A stretch of 64,000 nucleotides of DNA from Camellia lanceoleosa (GCA_025200525.1 CM045761.1:37394190-37458189); one strand, 5' to 3'. Numbered from the stretch's first letter, positions 19,888 through 32,291 are shown. Notes: generated from the sequence alone by a model not told the origin. Program-made: numbers and translations.

Positions 19888-22800
19888 TTAGTTCCAAGTA
19901 CAATATCTTTGCCAACACCAGCAATTATCTTTGCTATCATTATACAGATCTGGATCTGTAGCGGGAAAAAGAAGCCATAAAAAACCCGCCACACCAACAA
20001 TAAACGCAAAACTCACAATCCCTGAGAAAAATAGTCAACAAAGAGCTTTGGCATGAGAGAATATCTCCAAGGATATACAAATATAAGGAAATGACGTGGA
20101 TTTGGAAATTAATATTCCAAGCATCAATAATAGTAGAAAGCTAATCGATTAGACTAACAAGCAGGCATAATGGCAGAAAAGTAGAGATTTGGCCGATGTA
20201 TTTATATATTTGACCAAATATATGATAGGTCAAACTAATAAGTAAACTCTAAACATCTGATTACATTGGTTGGCTAGCATTATCATGTTCAAGCATCTTC
20301 AGTTCAATTCTTATTTTGACACATCTAGCAGCCCGTATAGTTCAAGTTTAGTAATTTAATCATAGTAGACCATTGTATCATCCGGAAAAAGGGTTCTCTT
20401 TCACCAATGAGCATCTTAACAAACTAAACTATTTGAGTGTGAATAATTACAAATCCATATTCTTATTCCACATGTTAATACATCTTTATATAATCGGCTG
20501 TAACTTTTACAGTCTACAATATAACCTCATTCTACAAGTATGGATAAACTAATGGCATGTATGAGGATAAATTAAGAGCCACTGGTCATCCTAATAAAGG
20601 GCATTAATTTTTTTCTTCATAGACGAAGGGCTTCATTCATTTATAAGAAGTAATTAATAACCAGATATTCTAATCAATGTAAGGCTTGAATAAACCACCC
20701 CATTATTTAGAGATGTAATCAAATCACATGTATGGATTTTCTTTTATTACATATTAATTGATATAATAATGGAGGCATATAAGTCAAATAGTGGATTATG
20801 TTTGAAAGAGAATCAATTCACATACCGTTCCTTCGTGAATACAGCACAGGCAAGCCCATAAAATTGCAAAATATGTGGGCGACTACTGGAGCAATAAGAT
20901 GCCCTGCAATTACATATGGATTCATACCTAAAGAAGTAAAAAAATCTACCAAGATAGAGCACATAAGCACAAAAAAATCTACAAATATAAGCACGGCCAC
21001 TTAAACAAAAGAATGCAAAAGCTATTCAATGAGAACCCTGATAGCTCACTTAAAAAAAAGTAATTTATAGGTAGGGACCAGGAAAAAAAGTTGTCCCTCT
21101 AAATTGGTCCAAAGAAAACGATGGACTACACAGATCCCCTATTTCTTGAAAATATAACATAATCAACTCAAAAATTCAGATCTCAAAAAATAATAATAAT
21201 ACAGTAAAAATGCATGCATTTACAATAACCTACCTAGCTGCGAACAAAATAAAACTGAATACAATTTGCTTCCACAAAAACTTTAATCAACAACCATTTA
21301 GAATAGTTATTCTAACAACTCGCAATTTAAAACCACATGATCAAAGAATAGTTTGTCTTGTGATCGAAATTTAGATCAGACAACTTCTAATGAAATCCTT
21401 ACGAAATTTCCACTCAAATCATAATATGGCCATGTTTATTGTCCAAACAAAAGAAAAGGGAAAAAGACCCACAATTACTACCTCCTACTTACCTATCACA
21501 TGTCAAATGGTGGCAAAAGTAGAATTTCTTCGATTGATATTTTCTTGAAATGCAAATAAAAGATTAAAGTACAATACTCATCAGAAACTGCTAAACGAAA
21601 ACATGGGAGCTTCTATTTACCCAACAAAATTATCTCCTTACACATTTTCTATTTACAACCCATCAAAAATATACCCTCATCGCCTATGAAGCATGTGTAC
21701 AAGTACTAGTACGGTATGGGTACGTCAATACAATATAGTCTGAAAAGGTAGAGTATGGATACAGCTTGATACATTTGTAAAAAATATATTTATTTTTAAT
21801 TTGGAGAAAAAAAAATTAATTAAATGGTTTAGTTGGTTAAGATCTAACCTACGATTCATATTTAATTCCAAAAGTAAGGTACAAACAAAACGTAAATGTT
21901 ATTATATTAAATACTTTACAAACCAAAGCTTAATTTTAAAATCAAGATATAAAAAAAATAAAAATTAATGAAACCAACTTCACCTTTGTATAGAAGAAAC
22001 TACTATTCTAGCAACGATACGGCTTTACTAGATACCTCTTAGGGTACGGTAAAAATTAAAAAAATAAGTGGCTACGTGTTTCGTGTACTTAATACGTATG
22101 CAGAAGTACTAATACCCGGTATGTGCATGACATATTTATCGAAGTATCCATGTTTTATAGCGCTCATCACTAACCCTCCATCATCTCTTTAAACCCCCAC
22201 ACCTTTCCAAATCCTAACTCACACCTACTACCTCCAACAGCCATAACTACGACAGCTACTGTCTTCAACCACCGTAACCACCACTTCCTAGCCCCCCCCC
22301 AACGACTACCAACCTGCAACCTTCCCAACCCCTGTGACCACCACATCGCAACCATCCCCACCCCAGTAACCACCACCACACAAATTTTCCTATTCAAGTG
22401 GCCAACTCGCAGCCCCCCCACCCCTCCCCAACCTCAGATTTAGGATCACAAGCGAGGGAAAGAGAATCTAGGGGTTTTAGAGAAAAAGAAGTCCAACTAC
22501 CAGAGCCGAACGAATCACCTCTATGCAGCTTCATGGTGTTGGTTCAATGCTCAATGTTTGAATCTAGATTACGGTCGAACAAAGGGCATATGTTCAATTT
22601 TTTGATGCCAAACGGATCGTGTTTGTTCAAAGACCGGCCACCAAACAGGATGGGGTGGTTTGTTGGGTGGGGGGAGGGGTTGCAATGGTCCTAGAGAGAG
22701 GTTGACAGTAGTTGGGGACGTGTTTAAGAAATTACGGTTTTTTTTTAAAGTAATCTTACATGAGGATAGAATTGTAATAAAGGGGAGAGAGGGGTGTTAG

Positions 22801-25800
22801 GTGAAATAATAGAGATCCACACTATTAAACCGACAATGATGTGGCAAGGGAGTTGGGCCCTATATCATTGGATGTGTAACAAATCAAAAGTTGATACCTA
22901 TCATACCACATCATTGTGGGAGCTTCATGCAACCCAACAAATGTTTCAACTCCAGGTGATTGATAGCAATATAGCACCATTGAGTGCCACTGCAAACTAT
23001 GGTAAGTAAAAAATGCAAGTGTCATAAAATCTTGACCAAACAAGAAACACATATGGCACAAATATTTCCAACCCGTGAACACATATCAAATACTAAAAGC
23101 ATCACTCACCTGTCCGAATGAAGAGAAATGATGCATACGATCCAAAGATCACAGTATAACCAAGCTGGAGACCTAATAAACAAAAAAGAATTTGTTGACC
23201 AATAGCGAATAGAAAAGAACTGCTTCATAAATTTAATTATAATGTAGAGCAGAACTTTTCTCCTACCATATGTGTGAAAACTTTTACTATAAAGAAGAAA
23301 AATAGGTAAGAACAAATGTGCATGTACCTACAACCATGGAAGCTTTTAGCAAGCTACGGTTTTGTTCAGTATAGAACTCCAAGAAATGATTTAAATGAGC
23401 TGCATAATAAAGATAATGCATATTCATCTTAGTATGAAAGAATTAAGAAAGAAAATGAATAAAAATAACCATTTTCAATTTTGTAGCAGCTTTTGAAACA
23501 GGATATATTTTCCATTTGAACATATTTTAGGATACTATAAATTTTCTAGGGGGGAAATAGTTTATTTCCATTTACTAGAGGGTAATACTAATTCAGATAC
23601 AGAAGGAATCATGTGGAATTTAATGATAGATTGTTGAAAGGGAAGGCTGGTGAGTGTGGAGGACTGATGGATTGTACAGAGGGTGCCAGTTGGGAAACTG
23701 CTCAATTCATGTTATTTATTCAGTTCTATGATGCTTGAGCTCTACATGTTTTCTATTAACATAGTATTTGTTTAACTGTACATATAATTGTGCATGTCCA
23801 CACACCTCACAGGATAGGATATGACTGCTAAGCAGCAGCTCACCAGGAACTCACCTTGGCAAGGAGGGGAGTTCACTCCACGAACTTTCTTGATGAGACA
23901 TTAGATGATTAATCCTGCCATTAGCAATCACGGACGTTTGCCTTATATTTTGTATTTAATGATTTATTATTTGGACATTTTTTTGTAGGCTTGTGTTTAG
24001 AGTAATGTTCCTGGACAGGTATTATTTTAGGCTTTGGGATTATGTTGGGATGATGTAGATGGTCTGATGTATACTGAATGGACTGTACCAACTTTTCAAA
24101 CATTGGAATTTATACTTCTAATTTTTGTTTTATAAAACCCCTGAAAAATCGGGGCATCACTGGAATTTTTGTAAGTGCTAATATAGATACTACTGCATGA
24201 TTTTGAATTAAAATATTGCATGAAAACAAGTGTGTGGTGTGTTTATGGTATGAAAGACTGGTGCTGCTAATTGTAAGAAAAATATGAAGAGCACCAATCA
24301 TCATAATATCAAAAAGTTTAACTGTACTAATGCCAAATAAGAATACCCATGACAAATATGTAACATTTTTTGAAATATGTAAAATGGCAGTTATAGTATG
24401 CATTTTCGAGAAAAGAATGTAAAATATTGAAAGATTTGACAATTATTCCTTTCTACTTCCAAACCCAATGTGATTGATAAAATAGCTTGCTTGCTAGTCT
24501 CAAAATATTGCAAAGCTCATAATGATTAGCGGAATTATTTAATGTTGCATACGTGCATCTCAATATCATCATTCACATAAAAAATTATTGTTGCAGAAGA
24601 ATGTACTGTCATATGAATCAGCATAGTTCTGTAATCAACTCTGAGCAATTTCAAGCCAAATTAAGAGTGACGTATGTCTAACTAAACCTGTTTGTCAACT
24701 ATACAGCCATTCTATACAAAATTAACATCATTACAACTTTTCTCTGAAAACAAAAATGTCATGAATCATAATAAAGCTTAATCGCCTGAATAGATCAAGC
24801 AAAGAATCTATTGAAATCCAAACTTACTTAACTTACCCAAGCTAAAGAAAATGGGGCAGAAAAATATGACACCGTATGTTTTAAATCCCCCACAAAGAAG
24901 CAAAGGAATCATGCATGCTCTAAATACCAGCTCTTCTGTAAGTGGTGCCTGTTTAATAAAGCAATATCAGGGATCCATGTGAGCTGAAAAGTCTGAAGCT
25001 CCAGCTTAGAGCTAACAACAGAGTATCTAGTGACGAAAGGTAAATCTTATTAAGTCCTCATCCTATATGTGATCCATTTAAGGAAATAGAAACTTGATTC
25101 ATTATCATTTAATTTAACTCTAACTCCAAGAATTAGAAGAAGAACCACACTTTACTTATTTTAACAGACATCACATCATTAAATCTTATTATCTTTCCAC
25201 CAAACCCATGTCCACATGTTAAGGCAGAAAATAATGTATAAAAATAGAAAGGAAAAAAAAAGTTTTCATTCACATAAAGTATACAATAAAAGCCCAATTT
25301 TACATGTCAATGATGGGATAAAGTGCTTGGGCAATACCGATCATTATACATACTCATCATTGCGGTTCATGCATCTTGCAATTATCCACTGACCAACACT
25401 GCCTCACCTATTCATCTTGAAAGCTACAATGTTTCTAAATTAGAAGTTACACTACACATCGGCTCATTTTAAACTTTAATGATATCTATCATCCATGCCC
25501 AACAAACATTTTTTTTCCCATTTGATGATAGAGATGATATCTCTGGTAGAGTCAAGCAAGCATGATCCAAATCTTAAATCCAAACAGTAGGCAATTACAA
25601 GATATGATTGTGCTGCTAAAAGCCACCAAATGTTCTTACACCAATCCCAATAATATAGCCCAAGAATTTTTCAGAAAAAGTTGCTGCAACAACCACAGCT
25701 TATCTAAATTATCCAATTATTAATCTAGCAATGGGCCGCTGGCACCCTAAAAGTTTATTTTATCATATCAACTATTAGATAAGGTTACATTTTAACAAGG

Positions 25801-28632
25801 AAACCAAGACGTAAAAATATCCATACAAATTTTCTATTTAATTGTAAAATATCTTTAAATTTCTAGAAGATCATGCAGTTAGAATTATCAAACACTGTCA
25901 GGCTCTTTACTTTAGGAATCAAGGAGGGTCTAAAGGATTTAGATTAGACCAAAGAAAAAAACGAGTTGCTTCCCTGATAGCGCATGATTATCACCTTTGA
26001 TGCTCGATTGCTGTCAATGTAATGAGTTAATAAGCATATAACCTACTTATGTAGTTTAGTCACTATTACTTTGTAGTAAATCAGTGATAGTCACTATCCT
26101 GTAGACACTAACAATTTTAAGCAATAAACATGAGTTCTTTTCCATCAACAACTCTAAAATAAAATTCAAGGGAAACTCAATTTTCTGCTTTTACTGAATA
26201 GAGAACAACACATGAAAATGAAACAATACTCATACAAAACTCATCAGCCATAAAACAGCCAAATGATACCCAGTTTCCATCTCAAAGATAGACATGTTGC
26301 ATTAGAAGGAAAACACACACATAAAAAGTCGATTAAATAAGAATAACAAAATGGTAAAGATACTGACCACAAAATAATTACGCCAAGCCGATACATTGGA
26401 AACAATTGAAAACATTTTGCCAATGACCATTTGCAAAACATTATTTGTACAGTTGGATGAGTGACCTTCACTGTCATTCCAATGTTCCTTCCATGAATTT
26501 AGCAGTGACATGGACTTAAGGACCAAAGACCCAGCGTATAATAGAGAAGTCAAAGAAACAGGATAGACCACAGCTTGCCACTGTTTCATACATAAAATTG
26601 GATTTCAGCAGGCAAAGTTAGCAATCAGACACCCTTTTCCAATCTGCAAACCATGAAAGCATATAAATTGATATTACCAAATGCAAAACACTAGCCCTTT
26701 CCTGGTATTCAATCATACATCTTGAACTCGAATACTCACCATGTGGTCCAGTCGGATGCCATAAACACCAGATAAATATGATCCATCCCAGCTTCTTATC
26801 TGGGATAGTTAAAGAACAAAATGTAAATAAGATTGGGTATTTAGATGGATAACTCTCGTAATAAAAGATAAAACGAAAGGTGTATGCCACTGATCACAAC
26901 AGCTTCTGGGAAGAAACAAAGAAAATAGCTCACAGGTTACATGCATTTGAATTTCAATACATACAAAATTCGCCAGAGCTTAGCAATCATGAAAGCCCAC
27001 AAAATAAGACTTCAGAAACCAAATATATAACATAAAAATGCAATCTATATCAAAATAACAGCCAAATGGATAGGCCATAGACTAAACAAAACCTTTGCTC
27101 AACTAGCCTAACAAAAGATATTTCCCCACATAGGGTCCACAAACCACATTCATAAAGGTGATACTAGAAATTTTGCATTCAGTTAAACCCCAATGAACAC
27201 AAAACTCAACTCATGAAAGAATGTGTCTGTTTGGTGTAGCTTAAAAGCTGCTTATTTCAGCTTTCAGTTTAATTTAAGCTATTTTGATGTATTTGGTTTA
27301 ACTTATAGCTTATATCTTATACCTTTTTGGAAGTCAGAAATCAGCTTATTCTTTGAGTGGGGCAGGAGATGCTTAATTTATAAGTCTGAAATCAGCTTAT
27401 GTTCATAGTTATAAGTTATAAACTGTTTAGGCATAAGCTATAAGCACTTTCCGACAGCTCTACCAAACAGGACAAATACTCTATCTGATTAGACTACATA
27501 ATATGGCAATCCATATTAAATCAACCACTTTAAATGGATGGGGCCATTCAACTTGCAACTTAATTCAATTGAACTCAATTAGTGTGTGTCCAGAGATACT
27601 CCTAACTACTTTAATTTAGCTACAAGAATATTGTTTCCGTTCCTGAGGTTCGCTGCGGCTGATAGATGATACATTAAAAGAAAAGGGGGAAAAAAAAAGG
27701 AGGACATTATCTGAAACTAATGAATCCACAAACTAATAATCAAACCTAATTCTACAATAAAGGCACTAAACATGACCAATTCCAAATACTAATCAAATTT
27801 ATGACGAAATTAACTTGAATTACTTCACTGCATGTCTACCTACAGTTAAAATTTATGAATTAGAGTTTGTGTTCACATGAATTGTGAGTATATATCTTAA
27901 ATGGGAAAACAATGAAATGAAAACTGTTTCTTTTCAACATTTCCTACAATACCTAAAATATGCATCAAAACTAAGGCTATGTTTGGATTTAGGATTTGCC
28001 AAGGAAAAAAAAGCTAAAGGCAAATAAAACTACTTATACCTACAATTTTTTATATGTAACCAAATAGTAAAAAACATTTTTTTGGGGGGGGGGGGGGGGG
28101 AATACTTATTGATTTTGTTCTTATTTATCCAACCTAACCAAACAAAAGTAAAAAAATAATAAAAAAAATAAAAATGGTTCTTTGACTTGATATTTCTTTT
28201 TCATTTTCATTTCACTTAATAAAGCAAAACCAAACACATAAGTATAGATTTCATGGGAAAAGGTAAGAAATCAAGAATAAGAGAATGAAATTTCCCCCAT
28301 TGGTTGATTCCAATTCACTTTTGCACTTTATTTTCCCTTTCCCTCACCAAATCCCTAAACCCTAATATACAGAAATGACATATATATAGGAATAGAGAGT
28401 AAGGGGAGAGAGAGATTACGGGAAGGATGAGAGCGCAGAAGATGAGAGAGAGGAGGGAGGAAACAGCGGCGCATATGAAGCGTCGGATCAGGAAGCTTTG
28501 GAAAGAGATTGGCGGTGGGAGGCGAAGGATCAAAGTGGGAGAGTAGAGAATGGCGACGTAGAAGAAGGCCATAGCAGCACATGAAGTTACAGCCAGTGAT
28601 TTGGATATGCCTTGTTCTGCTTCTTCTTCCAT
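19888..28632 (-). CDS. RCE1: CAAX prenyl protease 2 (RCE1/FACE2), eight exons, intact
   Basis: This is the Type II CAAX endopeptidase, an ER multipass membrane protein that removes the last three residues of farnesylated or geranylgeranylated CAAX proteins before carboxyl methylation. The exons on the minus strand are 28420-28632, 26740-26799, 26368-26580, 24837-24948, 23328-23399, 23110-23172, 20826-20903 and 19888-20021. All have GT/AG borders and phases that join without a break. They total 945 bases, or 314 residues plus TAA, close to the Arabidopsis protein. The CPBP/Rce1 catalytic motifs are all present: E167-E168 and R172 (TEELVFR), F197-H201 (FSLAH) and H254-N258 (HIFCN). The C terminus DNCWCWQRYCTWN is also family-typical. 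Start: ATG at 28632 in context GCCATGG, opening MEEEAEQGISKSLAV. The gene converges with the ZPR gene. Introns 1 and 6 carry transposon insertions, but splice sites are spared. Confidence 0.95.
20904..21681 (-). other. RCE1 intron 6, downstream part
   Basis: This is the 3' portion of the 2.2-kb intron 6 (20904-23109), between exon 7 and the inserted elements. It is AT-rich with no recognisable element. The acceptor beside exon 7 is ATTGCAG. Confidence 0.6.
21682..22162. mobile_element. Non-autonomous DNA element inside RCE1 intron 6
   Basis: The ends are imperfect inverted repeats: GCCTATGAAGCATGTGTACAA on the left against CGCTATAAAACATGGATACTT when the right end is reversed. The hexamer CTCATC sits at both borders (21676-21681 and 22163-22168), probably part of an 8-bp duplication. 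Words GTACGGTATGGGTACG and AATACCCGGTATGTGC mirror each other subterminally. Probably hAT-like. Confidence 0.6.
22169..22830. other. C-rich/G-rich anomalous segment in RCE1 intron 6
   Basis: This segment departs sharply from its AT-rich surroundings. It is a C-rich block with CCACC/CAACC repeats and a CCCCCCCCC run (22170-22440), then a mixed block, then a G-rich block (GGGGTGGTTTGTTGGGTGGGG) and GGGGAGAGAGGGGTGTTAGG at the right. The complementary C-rich and G-rich ends suggest an inserted transposon carrying captured host sequence. No family was recognised. Frames of 83 and 98 codons cross it, but none looks like a known protein. Confidence 0.4.
22831..24836 (-). other. RCE1 introns 5 and 4 and flanking intron 6
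   Basis: This contains the rest of intron 6, intron 5 (23173-23327) and intron 4 (23400-24836) around exons 6 and 5. I see no bounded element. Intron 4 has a region of more normal composition at about 23600-23930. Confidence 0.55.
24949..26367 (-). other. RCE1 intron 3
   Basis: This 1.4-kb intron lies between exons 4 and 3. Its donor is GTCAGT, a weaker match than the other donors, and its acceptor is TTAAACAG. No element with clear ends was recognised. Confidence 0.55.
27223..27475. mobile_element. MITE inside RCE1 intron 1
   Basis: The ends GTGTCTGTTTGGTGTAGC and GCTCTACCAAACAGGACAAA are inverted repeats about 18 bases long. The interior has palindromic AGCTTATAACTTATAAGCT-type words, with TTATAGCTTATATC against TAAGCTATAAGC. 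The size and GTTTGG ends fit a Tourist- or hAT-type MITE. No unambiguous duplication was seen. Confidence 0.6.
27979..28215. repeat. MITE-like segment with 17-base G run, RCE1 intron 1
   Basis: A segment starting CTATGTTTGGATTTAGGATT and ending AACCAAACACATAAG has weak inverted ends. It holds an uninterrupted run of 17 G at 28084-28100 after a T run. The same tract on the transcribed strand of RCE1 is C. Confidence 0.45.
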
Positions 28633-28930
28633 GGCTTCCCCAAAAATACCTCACACACACAATCTCAGACTCACCGATATGTGTGGAATGGAGTGGCGAT
28701 CAAGTGTTTTGAGTTGGAGGGACTGTGTTGTTTTGTGTTGTGTTGTGTTGAGTTGGTGGTCTCTCTCTCACTCGCTTCGCTTGCTTGCCCCAGAGGATTT
28801 CTTTCTTCTTCTTCCTTGGTCTGGGTCTGGGCCGGCTTCTTTGCAGCGTGACGTGGCGACCTTGGCCAATTGTTGTATGCCACGTTATGATGACAGGAAT
28901 ATGGGTAATCTCGTCGCCAAACACCACAAG
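28633..28930 (-). promoter_or_regulatory. RCE1 5' leader and promoter region
   Basis: Upstream of the RCE1 start, reading the minus strand, lies a leader with GTGTGTGTGAGG. Before it is an interval with AACACAACACAACACAAAA repeats and AGAGAGAGACCAC. No ATG precedes the start codon within about 60 bases. Several frames cross this segment on both strands, but none resembles a protein family. The transcription start is inferred only. Confidence 0.5.
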
Positions 28931-29593
28931 GGTTAGAGGTCGCAGCTCGAGCGTAAATTTACCAATCCGCCAGATGAACGATTCTAGTTATATCAGTAAT
29001 TTATCACTTTACACTTTTATATAATTTTTTTTTTCTTCTTAATTTTATTCATATATGAAATTACTTTTAAGGATAAAATATTAAAATTAAAAATATTTTA
29101 TAATCTCCTTATATCCCTTGTCTTTAATCTGTATTCCTCTTTTTTCTTTCTTAATTTTTCTTTTCTCTTACACATCTCTTTTCAAAAAGTAAGAATTATA
29201 ATATTTTAATCATTAAAGAAAGTAATGGATGAAGAAAATGTGATAAAAAACTATTAAAAAAGTGAAATGATGAGTTTTTTTATTTATTTGATAAGTTTTT
29301 GTTTTATTTTTCTGGATTGGTGTTTGACTTTCGTTCAGTGGTTCAAAGTTGAACAAAATAAATATTCTGACATCACATTGCCGAACAAAAAATATAAGTC
29401 TGGTAACCAACTACCGAATAAAAGATACATTTTCGGTAACTCCAAACCGAATTTTTTTAATTTGTTCAGTTTCTCATTACCATGTATTTTAAGTTTTATT
29501 TTTTTATTTTTTTGCCTGGAATGATTGCATTTATACTCATTGCAACAATACAAGTATTGCAATATTAGTAGACTTTAATCATGAATTCATTAC
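28931..29593. other. AT-rich spacer between RCE1 and the chromovirus
   Basis: No gene was recognised. CCGAA words recur at 29380-29450, but no bounded repeat was seen. Confidence 0.4.
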
Positions 29594-32072
29594 TGTAACA
29601 ACCTCGACCCATGATTAACGTTAATCCATACTTAATTATGCCTAACAAGAAATTAACGTGAAAATTTGCACTATGTGTTGCTCTATTTGTGTTTATATCT
29701 GTTTAACGTAGAAAGATCTGTTCATATTTTTATTCGATTTGCGAATTGAAGGCCTTATCGGTATCTGATTCAAACATTGACTTGATTTGCGTGTTATTTA
29801 AAATTTTTAAAATTTTATGGTAGGTCCAATTAAAATTCGGTTCGAAACGATTAATTTAATAGCTCATTTGATTAGTCTTAATTATCTACCATTAGACAAG
29901 CCTATATAAGGCTTCTTGTGTACTCCTACTCACTCTTTTCCCTCATGTCAACACATTTTGAACTCTTACACACACAACCAACGTGAGAGAAGAAGAAAGA
30001 AGAGAAGTTGAGCCCAAATTATTGAGATTGCTAGAGAACTTGTGAATTTTGACTTAGGAACTCAAGGATCAAACTTCTAACTCTCATCTTGACAAGTTTA
30101 GGTAAGAATCCAACCCTTTGTTTGAACAACTATGAAGTGTAAGACATGAACTCTAGAGATTTGAGTTGATTAATGTAAGAATTGGGTTAGAAATGAAGAG
30201 TATTGAGCCATACCATGCATACATGCATATTTTCTCATATTTTGAGTTTAATTTATAAGAATTCCCTTATGCATGTCTTGAATTCACCTTAATTGTGGGA
30301 AATTATCAAGTTTCATGTTATTTTGTAGTATTTGATCATGTTTTGAGAAAATTAAGTTCAAAGACATTCATACATGTTATGTTCATGGAACATTCATAAA
30401 TTTTAAGTTGAATTTTTGCACAATTGGCAAGCTATTGGGCCATGATTTCTTGAAATGATCCTTAATTCATGATGTTTTATGAGTTTCTAAGTGTTCCCTC
30501 AAGTTTTGGCCTAGAAAATCGAGCTTTGATGCTTTAAGATTGAGTTTTGAAGCTTGGAAGCAATTTTGGAAATTCCAGAATTTTGCTTCCACACTCAAGT
30601 GACGGATTCCACGCTTGAGCGACCACTTTGTGTCTCACACTTCTGCTAGAGCAACCAAGGGCTGGCTCGAGCATGAAATGCATGCTCCTAGAAGTTTTTA
30701 TGTTTTGCAGCACGCTCAAGCGACAACAGTTACGCTCGAGCGAGGGTATGTCTCTCATGCTCGAGCAAGTGTCGAGCAAGCGTCGAGCGAGAAAAACAAG
30801 CAACTAATACTTTTTTAAAGTTTGCAGACCGCTTGAGCGAAGGAAGTTGCGCTCGAGCGAACCCTCACATTTTGCATGTCCACTCGAGTGAGAAAAGCCA
30901 CGCTCGTGTGTGGACTCTGTTTTCAGCAAGTTTTGAAAAATGTTTTCAAGTACATTTTTGCATCCTCATTCCATCCTAGGTATTCCTATGACAAGATCAA
31001 AACACTATGATGAGGATAAAGGCTAGAAACACACTAAGAACAAATGAAATAAGTTGTGTAGAAACCGAGTGGGTGTTCCAATGTATATATCTGTCATGTC
31101 ATGTAGGTCGCGCGTCTCAAGTCAAGTGAATTGCCTACTCTACTCGTCTATCTGGAGCCACCGGTTATCTGTGAATAATAACTTAGTAAAGCTATGTTCA
31201 AGTTAAATTATTTTCTATCTATGAATAAGATTTGTTTTATGAAATGTTATGAATGATTGTCAAATTTTCGATGAGTATTTATGACAAGTATGTTATTTGT
31301 TTCCGGACCGGAGGTTCCTTATGAAACTGACAAGTTATCTGTACCCGGCTGGAGGTTCCTTTATGGAACTGACAAGTTAACCGTTCCTAATCCGAAGGTT
31401 CCTTTATGGAATTGACAAGTTATCCGTACCTGGTCAGAGGTTCCTTTATGGAAGTGACAAGTATAATCTATGATGCGTAGTATATGATCTATTAGCGCTA
31501 ACAGATAAACCATATATGATCAAGCATGAATTCTGAATTCTGTACATAATTTGAATAAGAATATGAATGTGAACTAGCTTAGTCATGGGACATCATTCGT
31601 TTAACCCTTTACTCTGTTATTATTCACTAGGCTTCAGTTCACTATTTATATTATGTATGTAGGTGATCAGATACATGACCGGGCTCAGAGTTGAAGGCCT
31701 AGCGTCTCAGTTTTTGTCAGCCAACCTTTGCGCCTCCTGAGGAGGTTCCAAATTAAGTCAAGTCTAGTGGCTGTGTTGTTATGATTGTATAAGATTTTGT
31801 TCTTTTGCTCTCTGAACAAGTTTCTCTATTTTTTTTTATGTATCTGAAGTGACGTGTAAATACTGTATCTTTTGACGTTACTCATATATTTATAAAACTT
31901 TAAGATTATCTGCCCCATATATGTCTTCACAGCTCGAAGGACTATGTAGATTTTATGTATTTACTTCTGTAGTCCCTAATTATACATTATGATGTTATGA
32001 GGCCTTTAGTAATCCAAGGATTACTAGCCGGTTACGACGCTAAACCTATAGAGGCGGGTTTGGATCGTGACA
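29594..32072 (+). repeat. 5' LTR of chromovirus
   Basis: This LTR runs from TGTAACAACCTCGACCC to GGATCGTGACA. It contains a TATATAAGG promoter-like box near 29903 followed by a purine-rich leader. A cluster of CTCGAGCG-type palindromes lies at 30590-30900, and four tandem units of about 45 bases (GGTTCCTTTATGGAACTGAC) at 31300-31465. Small frames inside it are incidental. Confidence 0.88.
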
Positions 32073-32075
32073 GAG

Positions 32076-32090
32076 TGGTATTAGAGCACT
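32076..32090 (+). promoter_or_regulatory. tRNA-iMet primer-binding site
   Basis: TGGTATTAGAGCACTGG lies three bases past the 5' LTR. It matches the usual initiator-Met site TGGTATCAGAGC with one C-to-T change, itself consistent with the deamination seen in the coding region. Confidence 0.8.
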
Positions 32091-32291
32091 GGTTCTACCA
32101 CACACACAAGTCCATACAAGCTTAGGATGTCCTAGTAAGAAGTAGGAGCATTCCATTTGCATGTGTGATTGTGTGTTTTTGAAAGTGAAAGCATAAATTT
32201 GGTTATGATCACATGATATGGAAACAAATAATCTGAATAATGTAAAATGACTATTTGTCTACGTTTATGATGTTCCGTTTATCTATAGCAA

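Noticed and set aside
22170..22694. Frames of 83 and 98 codons in the C/G-rich island
   Set aside because: They lie within RCE1 intron 6, show skewed Val/Gly/Trp composition and have no recognisable domain.
28601..29024. Several overlapping frames on both strands around the RCE1 start
   Set aside because: They are mutually overlapping, repeat-rich and without family similarity. This interval is the RCE1 leader and promoter.
30534..30818. Frames in both directions across the CTCGAGCG cluster
   Set aside because: Palindromic repeats open frames on both strands, and the same happens in the other LTRs (37762-38149, 56224-56642, 60992-61454). They are not genes.
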